This document shows, piece by piece, positions 26,138-35,280 of a stretch of DNA of 64,000 nt. The notes under the pieces are model-generated. The model saw nothing but the letters and a program-made list of their open reading frames with translations, was not told the origin of the DNA and searched no databases. The DNA lies in the NCBI GenBank assembly GCA_036743375.1, contig DAINPP010000010.1, positions 4,644 through 68,643 on the forward strand. Direction: 5' to 3'. Each line of letters begins with the position of its first letter. Position 1 is the stretch's first letter. The DNA is from DAINPP01 sp036743375 (GTDB lineage: Bacteria; Thermotogota; Thermotogae; MWEM01). The translations under genes were made by a program, and so were the position numbers.

Positions 26138-27148
26138 GTGAAAAAGATTTATGTGGGAATAGATGTCGGCTCGGTGAGCGTCAACGTTGTAGCGGTTGAC
26201 GAACGAAACCGGATCATTTTTAAAACCTATGACCGAACTAACGGTCAGCCCCTTGAGATCATCAGAAGGGGATTGAACAATCTTTACCGTTTTATAGATG
26301 GGGAATATGAGGTAGCCGGAATCGGTACGACGGGAAGCGGACGAGAACTGGCCGGAACCATTGTGGGGGCAGATGTCATCAAGAATGAAATCACCTCACA
26401 TGCCGTTGCCACGATGGACGAGGTACCGGATGTCCGGACGATCTTTGAGATCGGTGGGCAGGATTCCAAGATCATACTCATAAAGGACCAGATGGTAGTC
26501 GATTTTGCCATGAACACGGTTTGTGCCGCCGGAACGGGCTCATTCTTAGATCATCAGGCAGAAAGGCTGAATATCCCAATAGAGGTATTCGGGGATCTGG
26601 CACTCCAATCCGACAACGAAGTGAGGATTGCGGGAAGATGTACCGTTTTTGCGGAATCGGACATGATCGCCAAACAGCAGTATGGCTTCTCAAAACCGGA
26701 TATCATCAACGGACTGTGTATCGCACTTGTCAGAAATTACCTGAACAACCTCGGGAGGTCCAAAAGGCTGGAACCGCCTTTCGTCTTTCAGGGTGGAGTA
26801 GCCGCAAACAAAGGTATCGTCGCGGCATTCGAAAAGGAAATGAGGCATGAAATCATCGTTCTCCCCGATTTCAACGTCATGGGTGCCAAAGGAATCGCCA
26901 TCATCGCAAAAGAATATCTTCATACAAAAGGCATCAAGACCCGTTTTAAAGGATTTGACTCGTTGGAATTAACCTTCAAACCGAGCAGCTTTATCTGTCA
27001 TGACTGTTCAAATAATTGTGAAGTCGTAATGATAAAAACGGAAAAAGAAATCATCGCCATCTGGGGAGATAAATGTGGAAAATGGAAAAATCAGAAAGAT
27101 CGTCTTCTTGAAGATATGAGGAATAAGGACAAAAACAAGGTTTATTAA
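26138..27148 (+). CDS. BadF/BadG/BcrA/HgdC-family ATPase (acyl-CoA dehydratase activator-like)
   Basis: A 336-residue ASKHA-fold ATPase. The phosphate loops are GIDVGSVSV and FEIGGQDSK, with GTTGSGREL and FQGGVAANKG. The cluster-ligand cysteines of this family are visible in NTVCAAGTGSFLDHQ and GRCTVFAESD. In HgdC the [4Fe-4S] is held between two subunits by these cysteines and ATP hydrolysis lowers the electron potential. A C-terminal tail of about 70 residues adds a CHDCSNNCE motif and GDKCGKW, a second cysteine group also known from the large fused versions. GTG start with TGGAGGG upstream. No genuine dehydratase subunits or CoA-transferase genes are adjacent. Confidence 0.88.
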   Translation: MKKIYVGIDVGSVSVNVVAVDERNRIIFKTYDRTNGQPLEIIRRGLNNLYRFIDGEYEVAGIGTTGSGRELAGTIVGADVIKNEITSHAVATMDEVPDVRTIFEIGGQDSKIILIKDQMVVDFAMNTVCAAGTGSFLDHQAERLNIPIEVFGDLALQSDNEVRIAGRCTVFAESDMIAKQQYGFSKPDIINGLCIALVRNYLNNLGRSKRLEPPFVFQGGVAANKGIVAAFEKEMRHEIIVLPDFNVMGAKGIAIIAKEYLHTKGIKTRFKGFDSLELTFKPSSFICHDCSNNCEVVMIKTEKEIIAIWGDKCGKWKNQKDRLLEDMRNKDKNKVY

Positions 27149-27198
27149 TCAAGAACGAACGGGGTTCTTTTAGTAAAAGAATATATCGAGAAGTCTCT

Positions 27199-28632
27199 TC
27201 AATTGGTAGGAAAGGTGTAGACAGTGGCGGTCGTCTGAAGATTTTTTGCCACTGTCAGATCGCGTATATACACGTCGAGACGTTGACCTTTTATCGCACT
27301 TCCCTCGTCCTGAACGACAAAAAGTCCTCTTGAGGGGGTGTTGCTCAGTTCAGGGATGTACAACAGGGTTCCCTTTTCAAAGAGCTCGGGATCAGCGGCA
27401 ACCGAGTACCACTCTTTTGCAAAGCCACCCTCTTTTACCCTTCTGAAATAGGGAAAAAAAGGAAGATTTCCATCTTCCCATTCCGTATAAAAGGTTATCT
27501 TAAAAGCGCCCATCTTCATGAGAAACAGATTCATGGGGTCCCTGTATTCCGAGTGCAGGATGTATTCCAGCGTAAATTGTCCTTCATACGCTTCTCCAAT
27601 GATCTGATTAGGCGACACCCAATCTCCCTTGGACACCAGAGGGGTCTTTATTCCCGTGTACACCAGTTTCATATCATTTCCCTGATAGATGACCACATAA
27701 CCGCTTCCCACATCGATGACCTTGCCTGCAAGGCAGGACACGATCTGCTGACCGGAATCCACCTTGAAAACAAGTCCTCTTGAAAATCCCTCAGAGGTCT
27801 TCTCTCCGAAAAAAGACCGAATGTCTTCCGGAATGATGTTTATCCTTCCATAAAGTGGCAACACGATACTCTCATAGATGGGTCTTGTCGTGATGGTCAG
27901 TTCCTGTCCCCTTCTGATCGTTCTCGGATCGTCTATGCCATTTTCACGCATGATCTGCTCCACACCGTCAGACCCGAGATCAAAGGCATCGGCAATCTGA
28001 CTCAGCGTATCACCGGATTGAATGATATAGTTGACCTGCTTCCCATAAACGGGATACTGATCTTCTGCCATCAGCTGATCGGCTTCTGAATACATCTGCC
28101 ATCTGATCGTCCGGAAATTGTCCTTCAGCAGGGCAATCTCCTTCTGCAGTCTGTCCAATTCCGATGTGTCATAAACAGCCGGATTCTCATCCGCTACCGG
28201 ATTTTCAACGGGTATTACGGAGAATTTTTCTTCAAATTCGGTCATCGTCTTCCTGTTCTGAACTTCAATCAGCGCCTGGATCTGTTCTATTGTGGGGATC
28301 TCGGAGACTTCCGAGATATCGGGAACGGAATGCAGCATACCGGAATAGGTAATACTGGAATAGAGTGTATCGATATAGTCATGGTTCCGGTTGACCGCCT
28401 CTCTTAAGGCCTCCAGCTCGGAACTGTTCCGGTTGATATCCCTTGAATTCTGACCGATTGCCGACAGCACCTCTTCCACCCGCAACTGCAATGAAACGAG
28501 CAGCGTTTCAAGGGAATCAATTCGTATGGTTTCCCCGTTAACCCCTTCCGTCTGTGATGGATTCACACAGGAGGTGAAAAAAAGCACTATGATTATCCCC
28601 GTCAGTAAAATTGATACACCGTGTTTTTTCAA
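27199..28632 (-). CDS. Lipoprotein with LysM, M23-like and 3D domains
   Basis: A 477-residue envelope protein. The signal peptide ends in a lipobox (LFFTSC, Cys22). A coiled coil (about 35-180), a LysM domain (YIIQSGDTLSQIAD, about 205-250), a region shaped like an M23 lysostaphin fold (VFKVDSGQQIVSCLAGKV, GYVVIYQGN) and a C-terminal 3D-type domain (TLLYIPEL, GLFVVQDEGSAIKGQRLDVYI) follow. The M23 part lacks the HxH and H-x3-D zinc ligands, so it is probably not a peptidase; the 3D domain keeps its Asp residues. It may bind or cut peptidoglycan glycan strands. The TTG start overlaps the stop of the DUF2225 gene (TTGA). Confidence 0.82.
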   Translation of the reverse strand: MKKHGVSILLTGIIIVLFFTSCVNPSQTEGVNGETIRIDSLETLLVSLQLRVEEVLSAIGQNSRDINRNSSELEALREAVNRNHDYIDTLYSSITYSGMLHSVPDISEVSEIPTIEQIQALIEVQNRKTMTEFEEKFSVIPVENPVADENPAVYDTSELDRLQKEIALLKDNFRTIRWQMYSEADQLMAEDQYPVYGKQVNYIIQSGDTLSQIADAFDLGSDGVEQIMRENGIDDPRTIRRGQELTITTRPIYESIVLPLYGRINIIPEDIRSFFGEKTSEGFSRGLVFKVDSGQQIVSCLAGKVIDVGSGYVVIYQGNDMKLVYTGIKTPLVSKGDWVSPNQIIGEAYEGQFTLEYILHSEYRDPMNLFLMKMGAFKITFYTEWEDGNLPFFPYFRRVKEGGFAKEWYSVAADPELFEKGTLLYIPELSNTPSRGLFVVQDEGSAIKGQRLDVYIRDLTVAKNLQTTATVYTFPTN

Positions 28633-29309
28633 TTCTGCTCATTGCCCCTTATATCTTCCCAGAGTTTCTGTCCCGCCTTGATAAAGTGCGAGTTCGTCCC
28701 CCTGTAATCCCGGACGAGTTTTTCGAGCCATTTAAACCCTTCTCTGGTATGATTCAACTGAATGTTCAACGATGCAATATAAAACATGATGGCATCGCTG
28801 TGCTGACCTTTTTTATCCTCGCCAAAAGATCTTTCAAATTGTTTGAGCGCCTTTGAATAGGTTATGGCCGCATTTTCCATATCTTTTTTATCGAGATAGT
28901 ACCATCCCATCTTCAGAAGGATCTGTGCCATCTTGAAGGCCATATCGACCTTCATGTAGGTCAAAAGTCCAAGCACGTCTATGATATGTGCGTCTTCGGC
29001 GTTCCGATCTTCGCCAAGCTCCGGTGAAAGGTTCTTCCGGGCTCTTTCAAGAGAACGTCTGAGATCTTCAAGCGCCTTAAAATTCATCCTGGCAAGAATT
29101 GTCTCAAAGTCATTTTCAAAGGCGGAAAAATAACAGGAAGGACAGGTTACCAGATTGTACCAGTCCGGGTTCACTCCCCTATACGTCGGACGTAGGAAAA
29201 CGTCCCTCTCCTTGATGGCGATCGCACTGGAAAAGACTCTGACGGTTTCAAATTCCTCACCACAGAGCGGACAGGTAAAAGACTTATACCAGAAAACCTT
29301 TTTAGCCAT
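28629..29309 (-). CDS. DUF2225 protein
   Basis: A 226-residue protein. The N-terminus has zinc-finger-like pairs CPLCGEEF (about 14) and CPSCYFSAF (about 57), followed by TPR-like helices (residues about 90-220: KMGWYYLDKKDMENAAITYSKALKQF). DUF2225 occurs in anaerobic Firmicutes and Spirochaetes and has no known function. It sits between ftsY (2-bp gap) and the LysM lipoprotein, which suggests a role connected to export or envelope. Confidence 0.85.
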   Translation of the reverse strand: MAKKVFWYKSFTCPLCGEEFETVRVFSSAIAIKERDVFLRPTYRGVNPDWYNLVTCPSCYFSAFENDFETILARMNFKALEDLRRSLERARKNLSPELGEDRNAEDAHIIDVLGLLTYMKVDMAFKMAQILLKMGWYYLDKKDMENAAITYSKALKQFERSFGEDKKGQHSDAIMFYIASLNIQLNHTREGFKWLEKLVRDYRGTNSHFIKAGQKLWEDIRGNEQN

Positions 29310-29311
29310 CT

Positions 29312-30217
29312 TTATTCATCCGTTTCATCAATTAACGCCTTGACAAAATCCCTTGCAACAAATGGTTTCAAATCATCCACTCCTTCACCGACACCGATAA
29401 ACTTTATGGGAATGCCAAAGGTCTCTTTGATGGAAAGTGCTATGCCTCCTTTTGCCGTTCCATCAAGTTTCGTGATAACGATTCCGGTTACGCCGACCGC
29501 CTCGGCAAATTTTTCCGCCTGAATCAGACCGTTCTGTCCCGTCGTCGCATCGATAACGAGCAGAATTTCATGTGGCGCCTCGGGTATTACCTTCTTGACC
29601 ACCTTATGAACCTTCGTCAGTTCATTCATGAGATTGACCTTGTTGTGCAGCCTTCCCGCCGTATCGATGATGACGACATCCTTGCCTTTGGCATAACCAT
29701 GCTGAACCGCATCAAAGGCCACAGCACCGGCATCGGCTCCGTGCTGATGAGAGATAAGCGTTACGTCCGCCCTGTCTTCAGCCCATACTCTCAACTGATC
29801 TATGGCCGCAGCCCTGAACGTATCCGCTGCGGCAAGCACAACGTCCTTGCCTTCCTCCTTCAGACTCTTGGCCATCTTGCCTATCGTCGTGGTCTTTCCG
29901 GCTCCGTTAACCCCAACGACACTGATGACAAGTGGTCCCTCATCGGGATATTTCAGCGAATTATCCCCTTCGAGCATCTCTATCATGATTTCCCTGAGCG
30001 CATCATCGAGTGTCTCAAAATCCCTCTGTCTCGCCTGGAGTTCATCGATGATCTTATTGGCACAATCAACACCCACATCCCCCATGATGAGAAGTTCTTC
30101 TATCTCCTCGAGGGTGTCTTCATCGAGTTTCTTATATTTAAGGATCCTTGTAATCTTTCCAAATATTGCCTCGTTGGTCTTTTTCAAACCACTTTTCAAC
30201 TTGTCAAAAAAACCCAT
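29312..30217 (-). CDS. ftsY: Signal recognition particle receptor FtsY
   Basis: SRP receptor GTPase that brings ribosome-nascent chains to the Sec translocon. The 301-residue protein has the NG domains only: the four-helix N domain, then G1 GVNGAGKTTTIGK, G2 DTFRAAAIDQL, G3 DTAGRLHN and G4 TKLDGTAKGG. The acidic A domain of E. coli FtsY is absent. It lies in a run of minus-strand genes from yebC to the LysM lipoprotein with small gaps. Confidence 0.96.
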   Translation of the reverse strand: MGFFDKLKSGLKKTNEAIFGKITRILKYKKLDEDTLEEIEELLIMGDVGVDCANKIIDELQARQRDFETLDDALREIMIEMLEGDNSLKYPDEGPLVISVVGVNGAGKTTTIGKMAKSLKEEGKDVVLAAADTFRAAAIDQLRVWAEDRADVTLISHQHGADAGAVAFDAVQHGYAKGKDVVIIDTAGRLHNKVNLMNELTKVHKVVKKVIPEAPHEILLVIDATTGQNGLIQAEKFAEAVGVTGIVITKLDGTAKGGIALSIKETFGIPIKFIGVGEGVDDLKPFVARDFVKALIDETDE

Positions 30218-30228
30218 TCTATCGTCTC

Positions 30229-31020
30229 CTATATTTTTTGATAAAAGAATGGTTCTACAACTTTTAAGCCGAGCTGTCTATAATTAAAGATTCTCTCCGT
30301 ACTACCGACAAATAGAATTCCGCCAGGTTTCAGAGAATCCACGAAATTCCTGTAGAGGACATTCTTAGTCTCCATCTCAAAATAAATCACGACATTCCTG
30401 CAGGAGATAAAATCGAGATTCGACTCAAACTTATCCTGAAGCATGTTGTGTCGCTTGAAAGTAACCCTGTTCTTCAGGGCCGGAATGACTTCAAACTGAT
30501 CGTTTTCCATCTTTTTGAAATACTTGCTGACGATCGCAGGATTCGTACTCTCGAGCGAACGCTTATCGTACACACCCTTTCTTGCCTTCGCAAGAACACC
30601 GGCATCGATATCACTCGCGATGACCTTTGCCCCCGTTGCCTTCAGTTCAGAAAGAATCATCGACCAAGTATACGGTTCCTCCCCGCTTGAACAACCGGCA
30701 CTCCAGATTTTCAGATTAGGACCGACTTCTTTCAATTTCATCGGGATATATTTCTTTTCAAGAGAGGCCCATTTCTCAGGATTTCTGAAAAACTCGGTTA
30801 CATTAATGGTGAGTTTATCAAGAAATTCATCCTTTTTGTCCTCATCAGAAAGGATGAGCTTCATATAATCCCTGTACGATTCGATCTTATGCTTCCTGAG
30901 TAAAATATCCGTTCGTCTCTTGACTCGATGCGGCTTATATCCCGATAAGTCAAGATCCAGTTTTTTCCTTACCTCTGTGACAAACCAGTCAAATTCCGGG
31001 TCGTTTATTTTTTCTATCAT
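30229..31020 (-). CDS. cheR: CheR-type protein-glutamate methyltransferase
   Basis: Methylates receptor glutamates with SAM in chemosensory adaptation. The 263-residue protein has the helical CheR N domain and the methyltransferase domain with the SAM site WSAGCSSGEEPYTW, LTINVTEFFRNP before it, ASDIDAGVL and FISCRNVVIYF. GAGGG precedes the ATG. No receptor or other che gene lies nearby except a CheY-like regulator and SpoIIE phosphatase 3-4 kb upstream on the same strand. Confidence 0.93.
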   Translation of the reverse strand: MIEKINDPEFDWFVTEVRKKLDLDLSGYKPHRVKRRTDILLRKHKIESYRDYMKLILSDEDKKDEFLDKLTINVTEFFRNPEKWASLEKKYIPMKLKEVGPNLKIWSAGCSSGEEPYTWSMILSELKATGAKVIASDIDAGVLAKARKGVYDKRSLESTNPAIVSKYFKKMENDQFEVIPALKNRVTFKRHNMLQDKFESNLDFISCRNVVIYFEMETKNVLYRNFVDSLKPGGILFVGSTERIFNYRQLGLKVVEPFFYQKI

Positions 31021-31049
31021 CTTATTCCCTCCACACGCAGAATAATCAA

Positions 31050-32198
31050 TTATTTTTCATCTGATTCCGCGTAAAAATCTAATTTGAAATTATATTTTAT
31101 TCCCAATTCAAACAGCCAGTCATCCTTTCTTTCAATGGAAAAATCAACGAAAATTGTATCCAGCACGTTGAATTCAAAATCGGCAAACAAGGCCGTCTGA
31201 ATCTCTTCAAGATGATCTTTTTCAAAGGAAAATCCGATATCCGCACTGAGAAAATCGGCGTCCATGTTCCAGTAGACATCCGTCCATTCCTTGATTCCAC
31301 GGAATTCATTCGCGAGGAACAGATTTCTTCCGTAAGTCAGCTCAAGTGGCCCCATCTGCACGTCGAAAAACGGATACAGGGCATCGGAATACTTGATTCC
31401 ACCGTTCAATTTGAATCTGTCGACGTCGAGACTGCCCAGCACACCGAAGAGCATCATCTGCCGTCCCTCCGTCCCCGCGTCCGAATTCAGTATCTCGGGA
31501 AATTTCTGGGAATATTCATACCCGGCAAAGGGGGTAACGGATACCCGGTCATACTTGAGTTCCGGACCGACAGAAACGGCCACCGTCAGAGAGGCTGAAT
31601 TGTCCAGAAAGGCATCCGCGGAAAGGGAACATTCAACCGGACCGAGGCTTATAGCAGGAGAGTTAAAATCAAAGGCCCAGGAACTCCATTCCGGAGATTT
31701 GACATACAGATCCCAATCATTCACGTTATAATCAAAAGAGACGTATTTCCTGTTAAAATCTGACCTCGGGCAGAATACCATCTGACCGTTCTTTCTACCT
31801 TGGCTACCGAAATTAAACGTCAGTTCCTTGTACCGTACCGTAGTTTCTATAAAATAATCAGAAACCTGTTCGTTCTTTATCCTGATAAAAGAGCCAAAAG
31901 GATCCTGATCCTGTTCCAATCTGATATGAAACTTTCCGTCAAAGATCAGAAAGTGCATTCCGGGTTCGAGTTCAAAGAAAAACGCGGGTCCGGATTCACC
32001 GATAAGACCTCCGGCGGTCATCTCTATCCACGCGGCCGCGTCCTGAAGGATGACATCGGGATATTGCAACTGCCAATCGACATCTTCAAAATCATCTACC
32101 CCGTCAACCGTGTCCGTTGCACCGGCATAGATCAATCCACCTGAAAACAGCCCTATGACAAATATTAGAAAAAGAACTTTTATTTCTCTTCTACCCAT
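31050..32198 (-). CDS. Hypothetical secreted beta-strand (outer-membrane-type) protein
   Basis: The 382-residue protein has an N-terminal signal peptide (VLFLIFVIGLFSGGLIYAGA, cleavage near 26) and then alternates hydrophobic and polar residues in short strands through to the end (FELGIKYNFKLDFY), as in outer-membrane barrels. No known domain is evident. The start ATG overlaps the stop of the PHP gene by 19 bp. It supports a diderm envelope, though the strand pattern could also belong to a soluble beta protein. Confidence 0.6.
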   Translation of the reverse strand: MGRREIKVLFLIFVIGLFSGGLIYAGATDTVDGVDDFEDVDWQLQYPDVILQDAAAWIEMTAGGLIGESGPAFFFELEPGMHFLIFDGKFHIRLEQDQDPFGSFIRIKNEQVSDYFIETTVRYKELTFNFGSQGRKNGQMVFCPRSDFNRKYVSFDYNVNDWDLYVKSPEWSSWAFDFNSPAISLGPVECSLSADAFLDNSASLTVAVSVGPELKYDRVSVTPFAGYEYSQKFPEILNSDAGTEGRQMMLFGVLGSLDVDRFKLNGGIKYSDALYPFFDVQMGPLELTYGRNLFLANEFRGIKEWTDVYWNMDADFLSADIGFSFEKDHLEEIQTALFADFEFNVLDTIFVDFSIERKDDWLFELGIKYNFKLDFYAESDEK

Positions 32199-33025
32199 GA
32201 AATGACGTCCTTTACATATCTCTGAGGATTAAACGCATATCTCTGCGGTGCATAGTCACCCCTGTGATAATCAGAACCCATACTGATCAGCAGATTCCCC
32301 TGTTCAGCAAGGCTGAGATACTTCTGTATCTGACTCATATTGTGACCTGGATGGAATACTTCGATTCCATCTATTCCGAAAGAAAAAAATCTTTTGATGT
32401 CAACCCGGTTCATTCCCCCGGTCTTTCTCATCTGCGTTGAGAATATTCCGGGATGGGCTATGAAAACAAGCGCTCCCGCCTTTTTCAACAGCTGTATGAC
32501 CGTTTCTACCGGTTCAAGACGATGCAGGACAAAATTCTTGCCGGTGTTACCGATCAGGTCATCTTCAAAGGCCTGTCTGTAATCGTCTATATACCCATAT
32601 GAAAGCAACAGCTGAGCGATCTGTGGTCTTCCGACATAAGGGGCGTTCAGAACGGAATTTACCGCCTCCTCATCGAAAAAGAACCTCTTCCGCAAATTGT
32701 TGATCATCAAGAGAGCCCTTTCTTTCCTGATAACGGCTCTTTCTTCGGTAAATGCTCTTAACCTCTCATCGTTCGGATCATATTTATACCCCAGTATATG
32801 AACCTCTCCGTCTTCATAACCGGCAGAAAGTTCTATTCCACTGATGATCCTGATTCCCTTTTCCCGACAGCACCCGGCCAGGGTATTCGTCCACGTGATA
32901 CAATCATGATCCGTGATAGAAAAATGGGTCACACCAAATGAGATTAAATCACACAACAATTCATCCGGTGATTTCTCACCGTCTGAATTGATCGTGTGAT
33001 TATGTAAATCAATGAAAGGATTCAC
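32180..33025 (-). CDS. PHP-domain phosphoesterase (RNase AM/YciV-like)
   Basis: A 281-residue metal phosphoesterase of the PHP superfamily. The metal ligands are DLHNHTINSDG at the N-terminus, ITDHDC, SGIELSAG, IAHPG and SMGSDYH. This motif set fits the group that includes 3',5'-nucleoside bisphosphate phosphatase and RNase AM (trimming of 5' ends of RNA). Specific activity is not assigned. It is placed 8 bp after yebC and coupled to the outer-membrane-type gene. Confidence 0.82.
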   Translation of the reverse strand: MNPFIDLHNHTINSDGEKSPDELLCDLISFGVTHFSITDHDCITWTNTLAGCCREKGIRIISGIELSAGYEDGEVHILGYKYDPNDERLRAFTEERAVIRKERALLMINNLRKRFFFDEEAVNSVLNAPYVGRPQIAQLLLSYGYIDDYRQAFEDDLIGNTGKNFVLHRLEPVETVIQLLKKAGALVFIAHPGIFSTQMRKTGGMNRVDIKRFFSFGIDGIEVFHPGHNMSQIQKYLSLAEQGNLLISMGSDYHRGDYAPQRYAFNPQRYVKDVISWVEEK

Positions 33026-33033
33026 ACAGATAT

Positions 33034-33792
33034 TTAGAGTGTCTCCATTATTCTTTCCATCTCGTCGTCATCAATGTCAAAGTTGGCGTAGACATTCTGT
33101 ACATCGTCGAGATCCTCGAATTTTGAGATGAGGTTGAGTACCTTTTCGGCATCTCTTCCCTCAATGGCCACCGTCGTCTTTGGAATGTAGGCAAATTCAA
33201 CATCCCTCGGTGTAAAACCGGCAGCTCTTATGGCATCTGCAACGCTCATCATGTCTTCCGGAGCGGTTCTTACTTCAACCGGATCGGAAGAATCATCGAT
33301 ATCATCTGCACCGCATTCGATAGCCGTCATCATAAATTCTTCCGCGTCAGAGATTTCCGACTTTTCTACAATCATGGTTCCCTTCTTTTCAAAATTCCAG
33401 GAAACGGCTCCTGATTCTGCCATGTTTCCGTTGTACTTGCTGAAAACATGTCTGACTTCCTGAGCGGTTCGGTTCTTGTTATCGGAAACCGTTGTGATGA
33501 TCATCGCAACACCGGCCGGCCCGTAACCTTCGTACATGATTTCTACGTATTCTACGCCTTCAAGTTCTCCCGTACCTCTTTTAATCGCCTTTTCCCATGT
33601 ATCCTTCGGCATGTTGGCTTCTCTCGCCTTATCGAGAGCTGATCTGAGCCTCGGATTCAAATCCGGATCGCCGCCCCCTTCTCTCGCAGCTACTGTCAGT
33701 TCTCTGATAACCTTGTTAAAGAGTGCAGAACGCTTCTTATCCTGTGCACCCTTTCTGTGTTTGATATTTGCCCATTTATTGTGTCCAGACAA
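33034..33792 (-). CDS. yebC: YebC/PmpR-family protein
   Basis: A 252-residue member of a highly conserved family: GHNKWANIKHRKGAQD at the N-terminus and REANMPKDTWEKAIKRGTG in the middle. Some members regulate transcription; recent work on the family indicates help for ribosomes at difficult nascent-chain motifs. The TTG start is preceded by GAAGGAGGG, 30 bp after the SpoIIE gene. It leads a run of minus-strand genes down to the LysM lipoprotein. Confidence 0.95.
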   Translation of the reverse strand: MSGHNKWANIKHRKGAQDKKRSALFNKVIRELTVAAREGGGDPDLNPRLRSALDKAREANMPKDTWEKAIKRGTGELEGVEYVEIMYEGYGPAGVAMIITTVSDNKNRTAQEVRHVFSKYNGNMAESGAVSWNFEKKGTMIVEKSEISDAEEFMMTAIECGADDIDDSSDPVEVRTAPEDMMSVADAIRAAGFTPRDVEFAYIPKTTVAIEGRDAEKVLNLISKFEDLDDVQNVYANFDIDDDEMERIMETL

Positions 33793-33822
33793 AATAAACC
33801 CTCCTTCAATTAAAAAAATTTT

Positions 33823-35280
33823 TTATTGTGTTTTCGAGTACTTTATAACCATAAATGTCGTATCATCGTGTTGTTTGGCTTCACCTACAAATTTTCTCAA
33901 AGCCTTCAGCATGGCTTCTTTAATCTCTTCTGCCGACTTCTCGCAATTATCTTTTAAAACCGCCCGAGTCCTTTCAAAACCAAATTCCTCTTTTGAGGTA
34001 TTTCTCGCTTCGGGTATTCCGTCGGTATAGACAATGAACACATCATCGCTTTCAAGCTGAAAGATATCTTCTTCGTAATCCTGGTCTTCAAATATACCTA
34101 TGGGAATCCCACTGTTGCTGATCTCAAAAAACTCGTCCGTCTTTTTTCTGTAAAGGATGATCGGGTCATGTCCGGCATTTGAATATTTGAAAGTTCCCGC
34201 TTTCTGATCCAGCAAAATAAACATCGAGGTCACAAAACGGTCCGTTATATCATTCTGTGCAATATGATCATTGACCTTTGAAACGAGTTCCGGAAGAGAA
34301 GCGGTATTATCCACGATGATGCGAACAGCCGATCTGAACGAACTCATCAGCAGCGATGCGGGAATTCCTTTCCCAGAAACATCCGCTACGATCAGAAACG
34401 TCTTATCCTCTATCGGGAAACAGTCATAATAATCCCCAGCGACCTCTACAGCGGGTGAAAAACTCGCCGTTATCTGAACATTCTCCGGCTGGATGATCTG
34501 TGAAGGCAACAGGCTGTTCTGAATCTCCTTGGCTATACTCAACTGCTCTCTCAGCCTTTCCTGCTCGATCTTATCCTGAAGATAGATATAGTTTTCGATA
34601 CTGAAGTGGATCTGATTGGCAATGGATTCCAGCAGCTTCCTGTCTCCGGCGGTAAAGATATCCCCGAGTTGTCTGTTCACGAGTACAAGTCCACCAAAAC
34701 AAACATCATTTCCACTGATGGGAATGATGATAAGTGATTTAACGAGTTCCGGGAAATCAAAGCGCTCCAGCGAATCCCCTTCAAGGATCAACGTCTTGGG
34801 ATCTTCACCGGTGATATAAGCCTTTATTCGCTCCTTGCAAATGGGGAAATACTCCTGCAGGCCTTTATTCTCTTCAAAAGAACAGACGAATTCATCCACA
34901 GCCATATAATGAAAGGCAATCCCTATTCCGTCGGAAGGTATCGAATTTTTAATCGAGTCGATAAGCGGTCCGGTTACAAAAAGCGGATCCAGCGTTTTTG
35001 AAAGGATCCGGGTTACCTCATATAATGTGGATAATTCTTCATAAGTCTTGGAAATCTCCTCAAGCTGTGTTTCCAGCATGATGGAACTCTCCTCGAGCTG
35101 ATTTTTATAACTGACCAGCTCATTCTCGAGACTCCCTATCCCCGTGTTAATTATCTCTAACAATTTTTCTTCATTCTCTATGGAATCCACCGATTGACCA
35201 GTCGAAGCATTTACCGTATATTCATTTGAAAGTGTCTCGATTCTGGATAACAGTTCTTTAAGACTCTCTTTAAGAGGCAT
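33823..35280 (-). CDS. SpoIIE-type PP2C phosphatase with GAF-like domain
   Basis: A serine/threonine phosphatase that typically acts on an anti-sigma-factor antagonist. The protein (485 residues) has an N-terminal coiled coil (about 25-90), a GAF-like sensor (about 90-245) and the PP2C/SpoIIE domain with AGDYYDCFPI, ADVSGKGIPASLLM, SNAGHDPIIL, TDGIPEARN and DDTTFMV (metal Asp residues). The ATG at 35280 is chosen; a TTG two codons earlier is possible. It overlaps the receiver gene, so it probably works as its output. No anti-sigma or STAS gene is in the window. Confidence 0.9.
   Translation of the reverse strand: MPLKESLKELLSRIETLSNEYTVNASTGQSVDSIENEEKLLEIINTGIGSLENELVSYKNQLEESSIMLETQLEEISKTYEELSTLYEVTRILSKTLDPLFVTGPLIDSIKNSIPSDGIGIAFHYMAVDEFVCSFEENKGLQEYFPICKERIKAYITGEDPKTLILEGDSLERFDFPELVKSLIIIPISGNDVCFGGLVLVNRQLGDIFTAGDRKLLESIANQIHFSIENYIYLQDKIEQERLREQLSIAKEIQNSLLPSQIIQPENVQITASFSPAVEVAGDYYDCFPIEDKTFLIVADVSGKGIPASLLMSSFRSAVRIIVDNTASLPELVSKVNDHIAQNDITDRFVTSMFILLDQKAGTFKYSNAGHDPIILYRKKTDEFFEISNSGIPIGIFEDQDYEEDIFQLESDDVFIVYTDGIPEARNTSKEEFGFERTRAVLKDNCEKSAEEIKEAMLKALRKFVGEAKQHDDTTFMVIKYSKTQ

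Noticed and set aside
27150..27170. Terminator after the BadF-type ATPase gene
   Set aside because: AAGAAC/GTTCTT pairing is too short and GC-poor; the T run is broken.
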